A program made the translations under genes and the position numbers. Shown here in pieces: positions 8,387 through 16,334 of a stretch of DNA of 35,136 bases. The notes beneath the pieces are model-generated. The model was not told the DNA's origin and ran no database searches. It saw nothing but the letters and a program-made list of their open reading frames with translations. The stretch is from an uncultured Lachnospiraceae bacterium (GTDB lineage: Bacteria > Bacillota > Clostridia > Lachnospirales > Lachnospiraceae): contig CAJTJY010000029.1 in the NCBI GenBank assembly GCA_910576975.1, forward strand, positions 1-35,136, written 5' to 3'. Position 1 is the first letter of the stretch; every line of letters begins with the position of its first letter.

Positions 8387-9004
8387 TCAAAACTTTTGAA
8401 AATTGCCATCTCTGCAAAATGGAGCTAATTCCATCCTTACAAACCATCCTTGCTCATGATCGCATACAGGACATTTTTGAGGAGCTTCTGTGCCTTCCTG
8501 CACATGGCCACAGTTGAGGCACATCCATTTTGTTTCCACTTTCGAAACAAACAACTGATTATCTTTTAGCAACTGGGCAAAAGCCCCAAACCTGTCTCCA
8601 TGCAGTTTTTCAATCTCCGCAATCATTCGGAATTTTGCCGCTGCCTGACCAAATCCTTCTTCCTGAGCCTGTTGTGCAAAATGCTTGTAAACATCGTCAT
8701 GCTCCTCATATTCGTTATGCTGTGCCTTATCCAGCAATTCTGAAATATTAGGGCTTAAATCTACAGGATATCCGCCGTCAATGTGGATCGTTTCCCCCGC
8801 AAGCTCCTTTAATTGATTGTAAAATACTTCTGCATGTTCTTTTTCCTGATCTGCCGTGAATTTAAAAATCTGCTCGATCACATAAAGTCCTTGACTGTTT
8901 GCCTGGGACGCCGCAAACGTATACCGGTTTCTTGCCTGGCTTTCCCCTGCAAATGCGCGCATTAAATTTTTCATAGTTTCACTTTGTTTAAAATCCATCG
9001 CCAT
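8387..9004 (-). CDS. Rubrerythrin (about 205 aa)
   Basis: A non-haem iron peroxidase that reduces hydrogen peroxide in the cytoplasm of anaerobes, using electrons from rubredoxin-like carriers. The N-terminal four-helix bundle carries the di-iron ligands in AFAGESQARNRY, DQEKEHAEVF and AEIEKLHGDRF. The C-terminal rubredoxin-like domain has CLNCGH and CPVCDH, four cysteines for one iron. A short tail of about 20 residues follows. Two starts are possible, ATG at 9004 or ATG at 8998 after GGAGG; the second has better spacing. It is monocistronic with its own terminator. No clear PerR box was identified upstream. Confidence 0.95.
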   Translation of the reverse strand: MAMDFKQSETMKNLMRAFAGESQARNRYTFAASQANSQGLYVIEQIFKFTADQEKEHAEVFYNQLKELAGETIHIDGGYPVDLSPNISELLDKAQHNEYEEHDDVYKHFAQQAQEEGFGQAAAKFRMIAEIEKLHGDRFGAFAQLLKDNQLFVSKVETKWMCLNCGHVQEGTEAPQKCPVCDHEQGWFVRMELAPFCRDGNFQKF

Positions 9005-9243
9005 ATTTCCTCCATTCCGCTATCACATACTGTTGGTTCTAAACCGAATCTTGAGCAGGGCTTTATCTATGTTTTTACTTTGACTGCTCTGCACTTATGG
9101 ATATAGGCATGCAATTTTCGTAAAAACAGACAAATTCCCTATTTCTCACAAATTTACCTGATACAGAAACAGTATGTCCGAATATGGAAATTTTATACAA
9201 GGAACAGCCCTTTGATTTACCAAAATAGCCGCTGGACGTTAAA

Positions 9244-9597
9244 CTAACATAATTTTATTTTGCATGCCCCGCGCATATCCAGCGGACATTCGTATACATT
9301 TCCCGTTTCTCCTTTTCCTATGTAGGAAAGGGGACATTTTCTGCAATTTCCATTGGAAAAATCAGAAGCTACTTCAAATTCCAGCACTGCTTTGCGCATC
9401 CCGTTTACCGACATCTGTTGGTTCATGTTTTTCCAGCTCAGGACCTGACTGCACCCCATGCATTTATCTGTCCCTAATGCCACTGGCCTTCCACAGGTGG
9501 GACATGCGTAATACATTTCATTTCTGTTATCACGCGCTTCTACCACTTCTGCCGGAAACTGACGAATTAACTGCAATCTTACATCATCATTCTGCAT
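9244..9597 (-). CDS. Small cysteine-rich zinc-ribbon protein (117 aa)
   Basis: Uncharacterised. Residues about 31-50 hold a zinc ribbon (CPTCGRP then CMGC). A second cysteine set (CRKCP, CPLD, GACKIKLC) lies in the C-terminal third and may bind another metal or cluster. No signal peptide or membrane helix is seen. The ATG at 9597 has AGGAGG 6 bases upstream. It starts 40 bases after the fucO stop on the same strand, so the two may be co-transcribed. A redox or metal-related helper role is only a guess. Confidence 0.75.
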   Translation of the reverse strand: MQNDDVRLQLIRQFPAEVVEARDNRNEMYYACPTCGRPVALGTDKCMGCSQVLSWKNMNQQMSVNGMRKAVLEFEVASDFSNGNCRKCPLSYIGKGETGNVYECPLDMRGACKIKLC

Positions 9598-9637
9598 TTT
9601 TTATCCTCCTGAAATTTCTAATATCATTCCCTAAATA

Positions 9638-10786
9638 CTAAATCAATGATTGATACAGTTTTGTAATATCTTCGACACTGGTTTCTTTTGGATTCCCAGG
9701 CCTGCATGCATCATCATAAGCAGACTGAGCTAAGAATGGAATATCTTCTTTTTTCACAATTTCTTTTAAATCCATTGGAATTCCAACATCCTGTGATAAC
9801 TTTTTAACAGCGTCTATGGCCGCCTTGCGGTACTCTTCCTGGGACATGCAATCTACACCCTCTACTCCCATCGCCCTTGCGATATCACGGTATTTCTCCC
9901 CAGTGGCCTCTGCATTATATTCCATAACCGTCGGCAAAATAATTGCGTTTGCAACTCCATGAGGCGTATCATATAAGGCCCCCAGCGGATGTGCCATAGA
10001 ATGTACGATCCCAAGACCCACATTTGAAAATCCCATTCCTGCCACATACTGTCCTAAGGCCATGTCCGCCCTGCCTTCTGGCGTATTCTCCACTGCCTGA
10101 CGCAGGCTCCTTGCTATAATTTCAATTGCTTTTAGATGGAACATATCTGATAATTCCCATGCTCCCGCTGTAATATATCCTTCAATGGCATGCGTCAGCG
10201 CATCCATTCCCGTTGCGGCAGTCAATCCCTTTGGCATAGAAGACATCATATCTGGATCTACAAACGCCACCACTGGAATATCTTTTGGATCTACGCATAC
10301 CATTTTGCGATTATTCGCTGCGTCTGTAATAACGTAATTGATGGTTACTTCTGCCGCTGTCCCTGCAGTGGTAGGCACTGCAAATATTGGAACCGATTTC
10401 TGCTTTGTAGCAGCCACTCCTTCCAGACTTACTACATCGGCAAAATCTGGATTATTAATGATAATCCCGATTGCCTTTGCCGTATCCATGGAAGAGCCTC
10501 CGCCAATGGCAATCAAATAATCTGCTCCAGATTTTTTATAGGCTTCTACGCCAGCTTGCACATTTTCAACAGTAGGATTGGGTTTAATATTCGAATACAC
10601 TTCATAAACAAGTCCTTCTTTGTCTAAAACATCCAATACTTTTTTTGTTACCTCAAATTTAATTAAGTCTGGATCAGAGCATACAAACGCTTTCTGGAAT
10701 CCCCTGCCCTTTGCTTCTGACACAATTTCCAAAATAGCGCCTGTTCCATGATAAGATGTTTCATTTAATACAAACCTGTTTGCCAT
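9638..10786 (-). CDS. fucO: Lactaldehyde reductase / 1,2-propanediol oxidoreductase (382 aa)
   Basis: Iron-dependent group III alcohol dehydrogenase that reduces lactaldehyde to 1,2-propanediol with NADH in anaerobic fucose and rhamnose breakdown. The protein follows E. coli FucO closely over its whole length, with the nucleotide site ADYLIAIGGGSSMDTAKAIG, the block PTTAGTAAEVTINYVITD, and metal ligands in TGMDALTHAIEG and GIVHSMAHPLGALYDTPHG. Length agrees with FucO (383). The chosen ATG at 10786 has AAGGAGA 7 bases upstream; an earlier in-frame ATG (10804) lacks a site. No fucose isomerase, kinase or aldolase genes are nearby, so it could serve other aldehydes. Confidence 0.88.
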   Translation of the reverse strand: MANRFVLNETSYHGTGAILEIVSEAKGRGFQKAFVCSDPDLIKFEVTKKVLDVLDKEGLVYEVYSNIKPNPTVENVQAGVEAYKKSGADYLIAIGGGSSMDTAKAIGIIINNPDFADVVSLEGVAATKQKSVPIFAVPTTAGTAAEVTINYVITDAANNRKMVCVDPKDIPVVAFVDPDMMSSMPKGLTAATGMDALTHAIEGYITAGAWELSDMFHLKAIEIIARSLRQAVENTPEGRADMALGQYVAGMGFSNVGLGIVHSMAHPLGALYDTPHGVANAIILPTVMEYNAEATGEKYRDIARAMGVEGVDCMSQEEYRKAAIDAVKKLSQDVGIPMDLKEIVKKEDIPFLAQSAYDDACRPGNPKETSVEDITKLYQSLI

Positions 10787-10841
10787 ACTAGTTCTCCTTT
10801 CCATAATTACATAATTTTCAACTTATCGTACCTTATAATAC

Positions 10842-10870
10842 GGCCGCATGGCCATAATGGGATGCCCCAT
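10842..10870. promoter_or_regulatory. Two tandem dyads upstream of fucO
   Basis: GGCC-N4-GGCC (10842-10853) and ATGGG-N4-CCCAT (10857-10870) sit 56-84 bases before the fucO start. They are candidate operators for a local regulator; no regulator gene is adjacent. Short dyads can occur by chance, so confidence is low. Confidence 0.3.
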
Positions 10871-11072
10871 AGGGTATAATTAAAAATATCACATATCATA
10901 TATCTCTCTTATTATCACTCTTTTCCCTCATAATTTCAAGAAAAACTGTGATATCTTTTTATCATGGGACAGTTTGGAAATTATAATAAAAAATTTAACA
11001 AAAATCCTTAAATGCCTATGAGGCGCGCCGCAAACTTTGGTCACTTTGCCACATCTGGCTCACTTCATGCTT

Positions 11073-11165
11073 TTCTTATATTTGCTTATTTTCCAATTAT
11101 ATTAATACCGCCAAAGATTCAGGAGGAGAAATGTTTTTCCTTGAGCAGTTCTGCTCATTTTTATT
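11073..11165 (+). promoter_or_regulatory. Orphan leader: promoter-like segment, ribosome site, 15-codon frame and hairpin
   Basis: From 11073 the sequence resembles the leader of the small gene at 27559 (shared CTTATATTT, TTATA-TAAT core, and ATTCAGGAGGA). AGGAGGAGAA precedes an ATG at 11131 that opens only 15 codons. Inside these codons GAGCAGTTCTGCTC forms a hairpin followed by ATTTTTATTT, a terminator-like signal. The 166-bp element starts 19 bases later. This may be the stranded 5' end of a gene disrupted by that element. Confidence 0.4.
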
Positions 11166-11183
11166 TCCAAACAACTAAAAAAA

Positions 11184-11349
11184 CTAGTGTGCTGACACAT
11201 TTATATCTGGCGAAACTCTGCAGAACGATTGTTCATCAGCAAGACGGAAGAAGGAGGCGATGCGGTGGCATCGTTGACTGATGACAACGCAGTCTGATGG
11301 GCAATCGGGCAAGGAGGTTTGCCTGAATATAAATGTGTCAGTACACTAG
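11184..11349. mobile_element. MITE-like element, CTAG-TGT family, copy A (166 bp)
   Basis: Terminal inverted repeats of about 23 bp (CTAGTGTGCTGACACATTTA at the left, its inverse with G-to-A at the right). It differs from the copy at 33305-33470 by a single base. CTAG flanks both ends and may be the target duplication. No transposase is encoded. Near its right end it carries AAGGAGG followed one base later by an in-frame TTG that runs out of the element into the SHOCT gene. Confidence 0.85.
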
Positions 11350-11870
11350 ATAAATATATGGAAATTGATGAAAATAATAAACTCTGGAGATTGCCTTGTA
11401 CTTCAAAAAATATCATTTTTTCTTACGATGACATTATCAGTTACGAGCTATTACAAAACGGAGAATCCATTACAAAGGGCGGACTCGGAAGCGCCATAGT
11501 TGGCGGAGCTATGTTTGGCGGAGTGGGGACAATCGTAGGCGGAATCACCGGAAGCAAAAAAACAAAACAGGAAATTTCCGAATTCCGTATTAAAATAATA
11601 ACAAGAAATCCTTACCAGACAGAGGTATATGTTAATTTCATCCCTGTCGGAAAAGTGAAAACAGGGAGCATTTTGTTTATGTCATACAATGACAGCGCAC
11701 AACGCATTTTATCTCAGCTTGCACTCATTACAGATTCTGCCTCTAATGCAACCAGCAACTCATCGGATGGCATTCCCGATGAAATTGTAAAATATAAAAA
11801 ATTATTAGATCAAGGAATTATAACTCAGGAAGAATTTGATGCAAAAAAAAGACAGTTATTGCAATTATAG
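11319..11870 (+). CDS. SHOCT-domain protein with a transposon-derived N-terminus (183 aa)
   Basis: Residues about 50-72 form a glycine-rich zipper (GGLGSAIVGGAMFGGVGTIV) that may associate with membranes. A beta-rich middle part follows, and the last 30 residues are a SHOCT domain (EIVKYKKLLDQGIITQEEFD). Related proteins usually have an extra N-terminal zinc-finger-type domain before the IDENNKLW segment, and that part is absent here. The first ten codons come from the right end of the element at 11184-11349. The TTG at 11319 is only one base from AAGGAGG, so initiation is doubtful; the next in-frame ATG (11358) has no ribosome site. It may be a decaying gene. Function is unknown. Confidence 0.6.
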   Translation: MPEYKCVSTLDKYMEIDENNKLWRLPCTSKNIIFSYDDIISYELLQNGESITKGGLGSAIVGGAMFGGVGTIVGGITGSKKTKQEISEFRIKIITRNPYQTEVYVNFIPVGKVKTGSILFMSYNDSAQRILSQLALITDSASNATSNSSDGIPDEIVKYKKLLDQGIITQEEFDAKKRQLLQL

Positions 11871-12210
11871 AAAACTTCTGTTGCAATGAAATAATGCTTT
11901 TGCATTAAATTAACCAAAGGAATAGAAATAAAACAGATTCAGAAGTCAATAAATGGCGAAAGACAATGGATGACTTTTTGTTACAATCAATAATTCACCC
12001 TGAAAAACCTGCAAATTAGGGCGTCTGATAAAATCGGATTCCAGGGAGGATGCAAAAGAAAAAGCTTTAGCGTATGCAAAACCCAAGTCGGATAAGCCTT
12101 AAAGCAGGTACAAGAAATGCACTCTTGAAATCAAGGAAAGTGACATGGTTGCAAGGCAGAATTGGCAGGTTTTGGCTCATCTCTGTCTGCAAGGAGGGAA
12201 AAGCAATCGA
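11871..12210 (+). pseudogene. Gene-free stretch with possible broken coding remnant
   Basis: No intact gene. On the plus strand a frame from about 11916 reads KWRKTMDDFLLQ...HPEKPAN to a stop near 12019, and a second frame then reads EDAKEKALAYAKPKSDKP to a stop near 12105. They could be parts of one frameshifted gene, but the source is not recognised and chance is not excluded. Confidence 0.25.
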
Positions 12211-12246
12211 CAGGCAGCAAGATTTCATCACATGCATCTGCTGCCT
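12211..12246 (-). terminator. Terminator-like hairpin at the end of the tail operon
   Basis: On the minus strand CAGGCAGCAGAT pairs with ATCTTGCTGCCTG around an 11-12 base loop; TTTT appears about 10 bases later. It lies 20 bases beyond the amidase stop and is the only terminator-like structure at this end of the operon. Confidence 0.55.
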
Positions 12247-12266
12247 GCCTCTTTCACTCTATATCT

Positions 12267-13205
12267 TTACGCTTTCGCCACATATTCGGAATACATGTAC
12301 CCTTCTATTCCCTCGACGTCAACGTGCGTCCAAACGCCAGAGACGCCCAGAACCCGGAAAAGGTTTCCTTTATCTAGATGCCTGATTATATTATCACCAA
12401 AATCCGGGGTTGACCTCACACGCACGCCGTTCCCGGTGCATTTCCCCACATATGTCGGTGCTGACTGGGTTGTTCCATCCATAGATATATATTTCGCTGC
12501 GCTATAGCCCGTATAGCCGTCATATCTCACATGATGCCATTCTGCGCCTTGTTCCAGGATTTCCACTGTCGCCCCCTTGGGAATGGAGCTGATTTTACGA
12601 CCACCAGGGGTCTCACGAATCAGCAAGGGATCGTGGCTGGTAATGACTGTGCCTTTTAAAGTTTTGGCAGGCTCCCTTTCCTCTGTTTCAATCTGGGATG
12701 AATCAGAACATTCTTCCCCTCTGATCTGAGTCTTGAAGTCCTCCCACAAGAATGCATTGTCGATCATCTTCCGGGGACAGTGCTTGCCTTTGGCGTCATA
12801 ATGGCGAATGACCCTCTCTGCCGCAATCCCGGTTTCTTTGATCAGGCATCTTACAAGCTCGATAGCGTTCTGTCGTGCTTTCGCATAGTCGCCATCGCTG
12901 TTGACGCAAATTTCTAAATTGATCGTGTTGCGGTTTGTGGCATCCTTTACGGAATGGCTCCCGCCATATTCCCGACCAACAGAATACGTCCCATCCGAGC
13001 GTCTTGCCGCCTGGTATACGCCGTCTGATCCACAATAGTAATGTACCGACGTGCTTAGATGGCCTGCCGCCTGGGCTGACGCATGTCTACTGGCATTTGC
13101 TCCTGCTGCAAAATTGTCCGTTTCATGGATCACGATATACTTTGGGACATTCTTGCCCTCATATGTGTTTTCTGCCGATATGTAATCCGTATTAATATCG
13201 ATCAT
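12267..13205 (-). CDS. N-acetylmuramoyl-L-alanine amidase endolysin with two SH3 domains (312 aa)
   Basis: The lysis enzyme of the tail locus; it cuts the amide bond between muramic acid and the stem peptide. Residues about 15-155 are an Amidase_2 domain with zinc ligand candidates in YIVIHETDN and RVIRHYDAKGKHCPR, plus the NTINLEICVN strand. A linker (about 155-190) is followed by two bacterial SH3 repeats (about 192-250 and 255-312) that bind the wall. The start ATG at 13205 follows GAGGAAG at 6-base spacing. It is the last gene of the operon, in the place of PBSX xlyA. It would release tail particles with the upstream holin. No signal peptide is seen, consistent with holin-dependent export. 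Confidence 0.92.
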   Translation of the reverse strand: MIDINTDYISAENTYEGKNVPKYIVIHETDNFAAGANASRHASAQAAGHLSTSVHYYCGSDGVYQAARRSDGTYSVGREYGGSHSVKDATNRNTINLEICVNSDGDYAKARQNAIELVRCLIKETGIAAERVIRHYDAKGKHCPRKMIDNAFLWEDFKTQIRGEECSDSSQIETEEREPAKTLKGTVITSHDPLLIRETPGGRKISSIPKGATVEILEQGAEWHHVRYDGYTGYSAAKYISMDGTTQSAPTYVGKCTGNGVRVRSTPDFGDNIIRHLDKGNLFRVLGVSGVWTHVDVEGIEGYMYSEYVAKA

Positions 13206-13383
13206 ATATGCTTCCTCGCTTTCCTATGATTGCTTCCATCATCAAACACATCTTCGACATTTCTAACAATGTTTTTCCTATTTCTAATAATGTTTCTCCT
13301 GTTTTTAATAATGTTTTTCCTGTTTCTAGCTTCGTTTTCCTCATGCCTGGCAACGCATTGAAGCCATTCAGAACATTTCCCAT
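13192..13383 (-). CDS. Possible small overlapping ORF with repeated TLLE motif (63 aa)
   Basis: This frame starts at an ATG inside the holin gene's last codons, fills the 162-base gap, and overlaps the amidase start by 14 bases. It reads GKTLLKTGETLLEIGKTLLE across the 21-bp tandem repeat. Linked overlaps are typical of this operon, but no ribosome site or family is recognised, so it may be an accidental frame. It could not be tied to a function. Confidence 0.3.
   Translation of the reverse strand: MGNVLNGFNALPGMRKTKLETGKTLLKTGETLLEIGKTLLEMSKMCLMMEAIIGKRGSIYDRY
13264..13326. repeat. Three tandem copies of a 21-bp unit
   Basis: Units at 13264-13284, 13285-13305 and 13306-13326, each of the form TAATAATGTTTTTCCTGTTTC with one to four changes. 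They lie between the holin stop and the amidase start. A multiple of three keeps any reading frame across them intact. Confidence 0.85.
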
Positions 13384-13583
13384 GCCTTTTCCAGCTCCGG
13401 CAAGCCTGCCAGGGAAGTTAACAGAGACGCCACCCCTGCTAATGCCGCAGTTCCCAGGACCACTCCCCAATCGACGGCATTGATCGTGGCTGCTGCAGGC
13501 AGCAACGCCACCGCTGTCTGCGCCATGGTCTTCATGGCGCGAGTTCCGGCTGCTTTCAGCCAAAGCTTCATTTTATCGCTCAT
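13368..13583 (-). CDS. Phage holin, r1t-type (71 aa)
   Basis: A small membrane protein that opens the cytoplasmic membrane for the endolysin. The basic N-terminus (MSDKMKLWLKAAGTRAMK) is followed by two hydrophobic segments, TMAQTAVALLPAAATI and VVLGTAALAGVASLLTSLAG, with AVDW between them, and the LAGLPE tail that marks this family. The ATG at 13583 has AAGGAGG 8 bases upstream; the open frame before it has no site. It lies between XhlA and the amidase, as in PBSX where xhlB takes this place. Confidence 0.85.
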   Translation of the reverse strand: MSDKMKLWLKAAGTRAMKTMAQTAVALLPAAATINAVDWGVVLGTAALAGVASLLTSLAGLPELEKAWEMF

Positions 13584-13599
13584 GCATGTTTCCTCCTTC

Positions 13600-13938
13600 T
13601 CAAATATAATTTGCCAGCAACGCCAACGCCCCCGCCGCAAACGCTCCTGCGATGGCGCTCACGACCGAAGCTGCCGCTGTCCTCCGGTACGCCCTCATGT
13701 CTTCTGCGGGGGCTCTCTCCATGACGTCGACACGGCTGTCCATCCGCTCCACTTTCTCGTCCAAAGAACTGACCGTCTCATTTGTATGCTTCACTTCCTC
13801 CACAAGCTGGACCATGGTATTGGACATGGTATGGATTTCATTGATGATCGGTTCTAACTTTTCCAGACGGTGAGTGTTGCTCTTGGAGCGTTCCTCCACT
13901 TTGGTCAAACGTTCTAAAATTTCCATTTCCTGTATCAT
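13600..13938 (-). CDS. xhlA: XhlA-like haemolysin / holin-associated membrane protein (112 aa)
   Basis: The N-terminal 85 residues are a coiled coil (LTKVEERSKSNTHRLEKLEP and onward) and the C-terminal 22 are one hydrophobic helix (ASVVSAIAGAFAAGALALLA). This is the layout of XhlA, which associates with the membrane and helps host lysis in PBSX. The start is taken as ATG 13938 with AAGGAGGAGG about 5-8 bases upstream; a GTG at 13944 overlaps the ribosome site. It ends 16 bases before the holin start, so the two are co-translated in one lysis cassette. Confidence 0.8.
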   Translation of the reverse strand: MIQEMEILERLTKVEERSKSNTHRLEKLEPIINEIHTMSNTMVQLVEEVKHTNETVSSLDEKVERMDSRVDVMERAPAEDMRAYRRTAAASVVSAIAGAFAAGALALLANYI

Positions 13939-14009
13939 CCTCACCTCCTCCTTTGCCAGCTTAAAGCAAGAAAGAATCCTGCCAACTTCTTTGCCTGTGA
14001 CCTAAATCC

Positions 14010-16334
14010 TTATCTCAGGATCACGCTGACAATGTTTTCTGAAATTCGCTCAAGCACCCGGTAAGTGTAAAATCCCATCTCTGTTGCCAAGGTGGCGATC
14101 CCGTCGTCGTTGCACTTGCAGAAATGATCTGGGAGGCATGTGCCGTCGTCCCGAACTGGCAGCACGCCCAACATCCCGACATAGTCCCATTCCTTGCGGT
14201 CCTTGCGCTCGATGTAGCCTTCCTGCAGAGACGAATCGTAACCCTCCGCAAGCTTCATGCGGGCATTTTTGACGATCTTTCCCGTCTCCACCATCACAGG
14301 CTCATGGGTCTCCTCGTCAAACACAAGCATCCCGTCCTCGTCCGTCTTTTGGATGGTTTCGGGAACGTCCTCCATGACGATCCGGTTAAATTCGTCCCGC
14401 TCATAGCGCCAGTAATAGTCCTCGTCGGCGTTTCCAACGATCGAGGGATTCCCCGACGTGATCCCGGCAATGTAATCCCCTTGCTTTGCTTTTTCAAGCA
14501 AGCCGTCTTTCACAGTGACGAAATAGCCGATCCGGTCTTCCTCGTCGGGGTTGCCGTCCGCCCAGGGCTTTATGAACTCTGCGTAGTCAGCGCCGGAGGA
14601 CTGGAATGCCTTGGTTCCGTAGATGTCGCCCTTGTAGGTGACTCGGAGGGCGTTGGAACGGGCAGTAGAAGCAGAAGTTCCATTTCCGATCACAAACACG
14701 TCCCCGACTTGTGTGCCCATATCCCCTCCTTCGGTCATTGCCTTGCTGTATTTTCCAGATACATGGGAGGCAAAATTGCTTGCTTTCGTCTCATATCCTT
14801 CCGCATGGGAATAGTTTCCGATTGCATTTGTATTGCTCCCTTCCGCATGGGAAGCGCTTCCGATTGCTTTCGTATTGCTCCCTTCCGCATGGGAAGCGCT
14901 TCCGATTGCATTTGTATTGCTCCCTTCCGCATGGGAATAGTCTTCGCTTGCATTTGTACTACTCCCTTCTGCATGGGAAGCAATTCCGCTCGCATTTGTA
15001 TAATACCCCTCTGCATGAGCATCTTCTCTGCTTGCCGTCGTATCACTCCCTTCCGCATGGGAATATTTCCCGCTTGCCGTTGTTAAGTACCCTTCCGCAT
15101 GGGAACATTTCCCGCTTGCCTCAACAACAGAACCAATCGCACTACTCTTCTCACCTACTGTCGTCCCACTTTTCCGTCCCATGCTAATTGCCGAATCATC
15201 ATAGATGCTTTTCTTTGCATACGTGTTTACAATATTGTTCCCGCTTCCATCATTCGTCGCTTTGACTGCAGAACCAACGCCGGTAATATTGCCTGGAGCT
15301 ATTGAACGAAGCTCGTAATTGTTCCATGCCGCCAGCCATGAGGAGCTGGTCAATCCTGACTTTTGGTATGAAAAACTTATGTTTTTTCCATCTCCATCAT
15401 CTGTGACGACTCTTGAGTCAAACCAGGATGGCAAATCCATGGATGCTAGCACGCTAACCCCGCTTATCATCTCTGAGGTAAGAGTGGGAGTCATTGCTTT
15501 CCAGTGATTGGCATAAACTCCTTGTGCGTCTTCTATGGTGATTAGCCAGGTATTGATACTATTGTCCCTATCTTGATAAAGCTCAATGTATGTTGTGGAA
15601 TTTGCACTATCCCTGGTACACCTGATCTTGGTCCACATATGGGTCTGGGAAGCAGCTGCCAAAGGTGAAAATCTTTGTGTGTCATATGCGTTTATAAGCT
15701 GGACTTTCTGGTATTCCGGCGAAGGCGTATTGTAGCCTCGCTTCATGCTGATGACGCAGGAATTCCCGCCATGGGTTCCAACCGCTTTCGCAATTCTATG
15801 CCAGCCTTTGGAACCTGCGCTGCCTTTAAAGCTAGAAATATGGTCTGGCACGAAGTGCTCATTCAAATATTCCGTGGAAACAGCCCCGATATTCGCAGCA
15901 GTGATATTCACATTCCCGGTCCGATAGCTGCTCTCAGCATTTCCTTTCACGCCCGTGATTTTCTGCGTGTCCGTCCACGGGACATTGACATACATCTGCT
16001 CATTGCTAAGCTGCACGGGATAATTCTTGCCTGTCTGGGCATACCCTGTTTTGACGCCGCCACGGGCGGACGCTGAGGCGGCAGGAAGCGAGTAATTGTT
16101 CGCATTCGCTGCGACCCCCGCAAGCTTGATTTTTTCCGCCGTCGTATAATCATTTGTTGACAACCCTTTTCCGGATATCTTGTCAACCTTTGTATCAATT
16201 GCCGAACTTAATGATTCCTCGATGCCTTTGATATCACCGTCTATCATGTCCATTGCCTGGTTAAAATCCCCGACATCATAGAAATCATCCACGTCTGGCT
16301 TTGGGTAGCCATAATTTTCTGTTTCAGTCGCCAT
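14010..16334 (-). CDS. Tail fibre / receptor-binding protein with SHAEG repeats and self-cleaving chaperone end (774 aa)
   Basis: The probable target-recognition protein of the particle. The N-terminal ~80 residues (PDVDDFYDVGDFNQAMDMID) resemble the baseplate-attachment part of contractile-tail fibres. Residues about 406-531 are nine 14-residue repeats of the form ASGxxSHAEGxxTx, as in trimeric YadA-like beta-roll heads, so the protein is likely a trimer. The C-terminal ~200 residues (ADYAEFIKPWADGNPDEEDR, later GMLGVLPVRDDG) match the peptidase G2 / intramolecular chaperone domain, which cuts itself off after trimer assembly. The ATG at 16334 overlaps the upstream DUF2313 gene by 11 bases. 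It sits where PBSX has xkdV. Target specificity cannot be read from sequence. Confidence 0.85.
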   Translation of the reverse strand: MATETENYGYPKPDVDDFYDVGDFNQAMDMIDGDIKGIEESLSSAIDTKVDKISGKGLSTNDYTTAEKIKLAGVAANANNYSLPAASASARGGVKTGYAQTGKNYPVQLSNEQMYVNVPWTDTQKITGVKGNAESSYRTGNVNITAANIGAVSTEYLNEHFVPDHISSFKGSAGSKGWHRIAKAVGTHGGNSCVISMKRGYNTPSPEYQKVQLINAYDTQRFSPLAAASQTHMWTKIRCTRDSANSTTYIELYQDRDNSINTWLITIEDAQGVYANHWKAMTPTLTSEMISGVSVLASMDLPSWFDSRVVTDDGDGKNISFSYQKSGLTSSSWLAAWNNYELRSIAPGNITGVGSAVKATNDGSGNNIVNTYAKKSIYDDSAISMGRKSGTTVGEKSSAIGSVVEASGKCSHAEGYLTTASGKYSHAEGSDTTASREDAHAEGYYTNASGIASHAEGSSTNASEDYSHAEGSNTNAIGSASHAEGSNTKAIGSASHAEGSNTNAIGNYSHAEGYETKASNFASHVSGKYSKAMTEGGDMGTQVGDVFVIGNGTSASTARSNALRVTYKGDIYGTKAFQSSGADYAEFIKPWADGNPDEEDRIGYFVTVKDGLLEKAKQGDYIAGITSGNPSIVGNADEDYYWRYERDEFNRIVMEDVPETIQKTDEDGMLVFDEETHEPVMVETGKIVKNARMKLAEGYDSSLQEGYIERKDRKEWDYVGMLGVLPVRDDGTCLPDHFCKCNDDGIATLATEMGFYTYRVLERISENIVSVILR
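14742..15119 (-). repeat. Nine in-frame 42-bp repeats in the fibre gene
   Basis: Nine units encode the 14-residue SHAEG repeat. The inner units are almost identical at DNA level (CTTCCGCATGGGAAGC-type core), so copy number could change by recombination or slippage. The outer units are more diverged. Confidence 0.9.

Noticed and set aside
9231..9256. Another copy of the GGGGCTG repeat (ACTAACATAA near 9243)
   Set aside because: Only about ten bases match and they lie in the end of a coding region; no terminal motif follows.
14742..15119. CRISPR array
   Set aside because: The regular 42-bp repeats are in frame within the fibre gene, have no unique spacers and encode a known 14-residue protein repeat.
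14124..15187. Long plus-strand ORFs opposite the fibre gene
   Set aside because: They are reverse-strand shadows of the repetitive fibre gene, with no start signals and low-complexity products.
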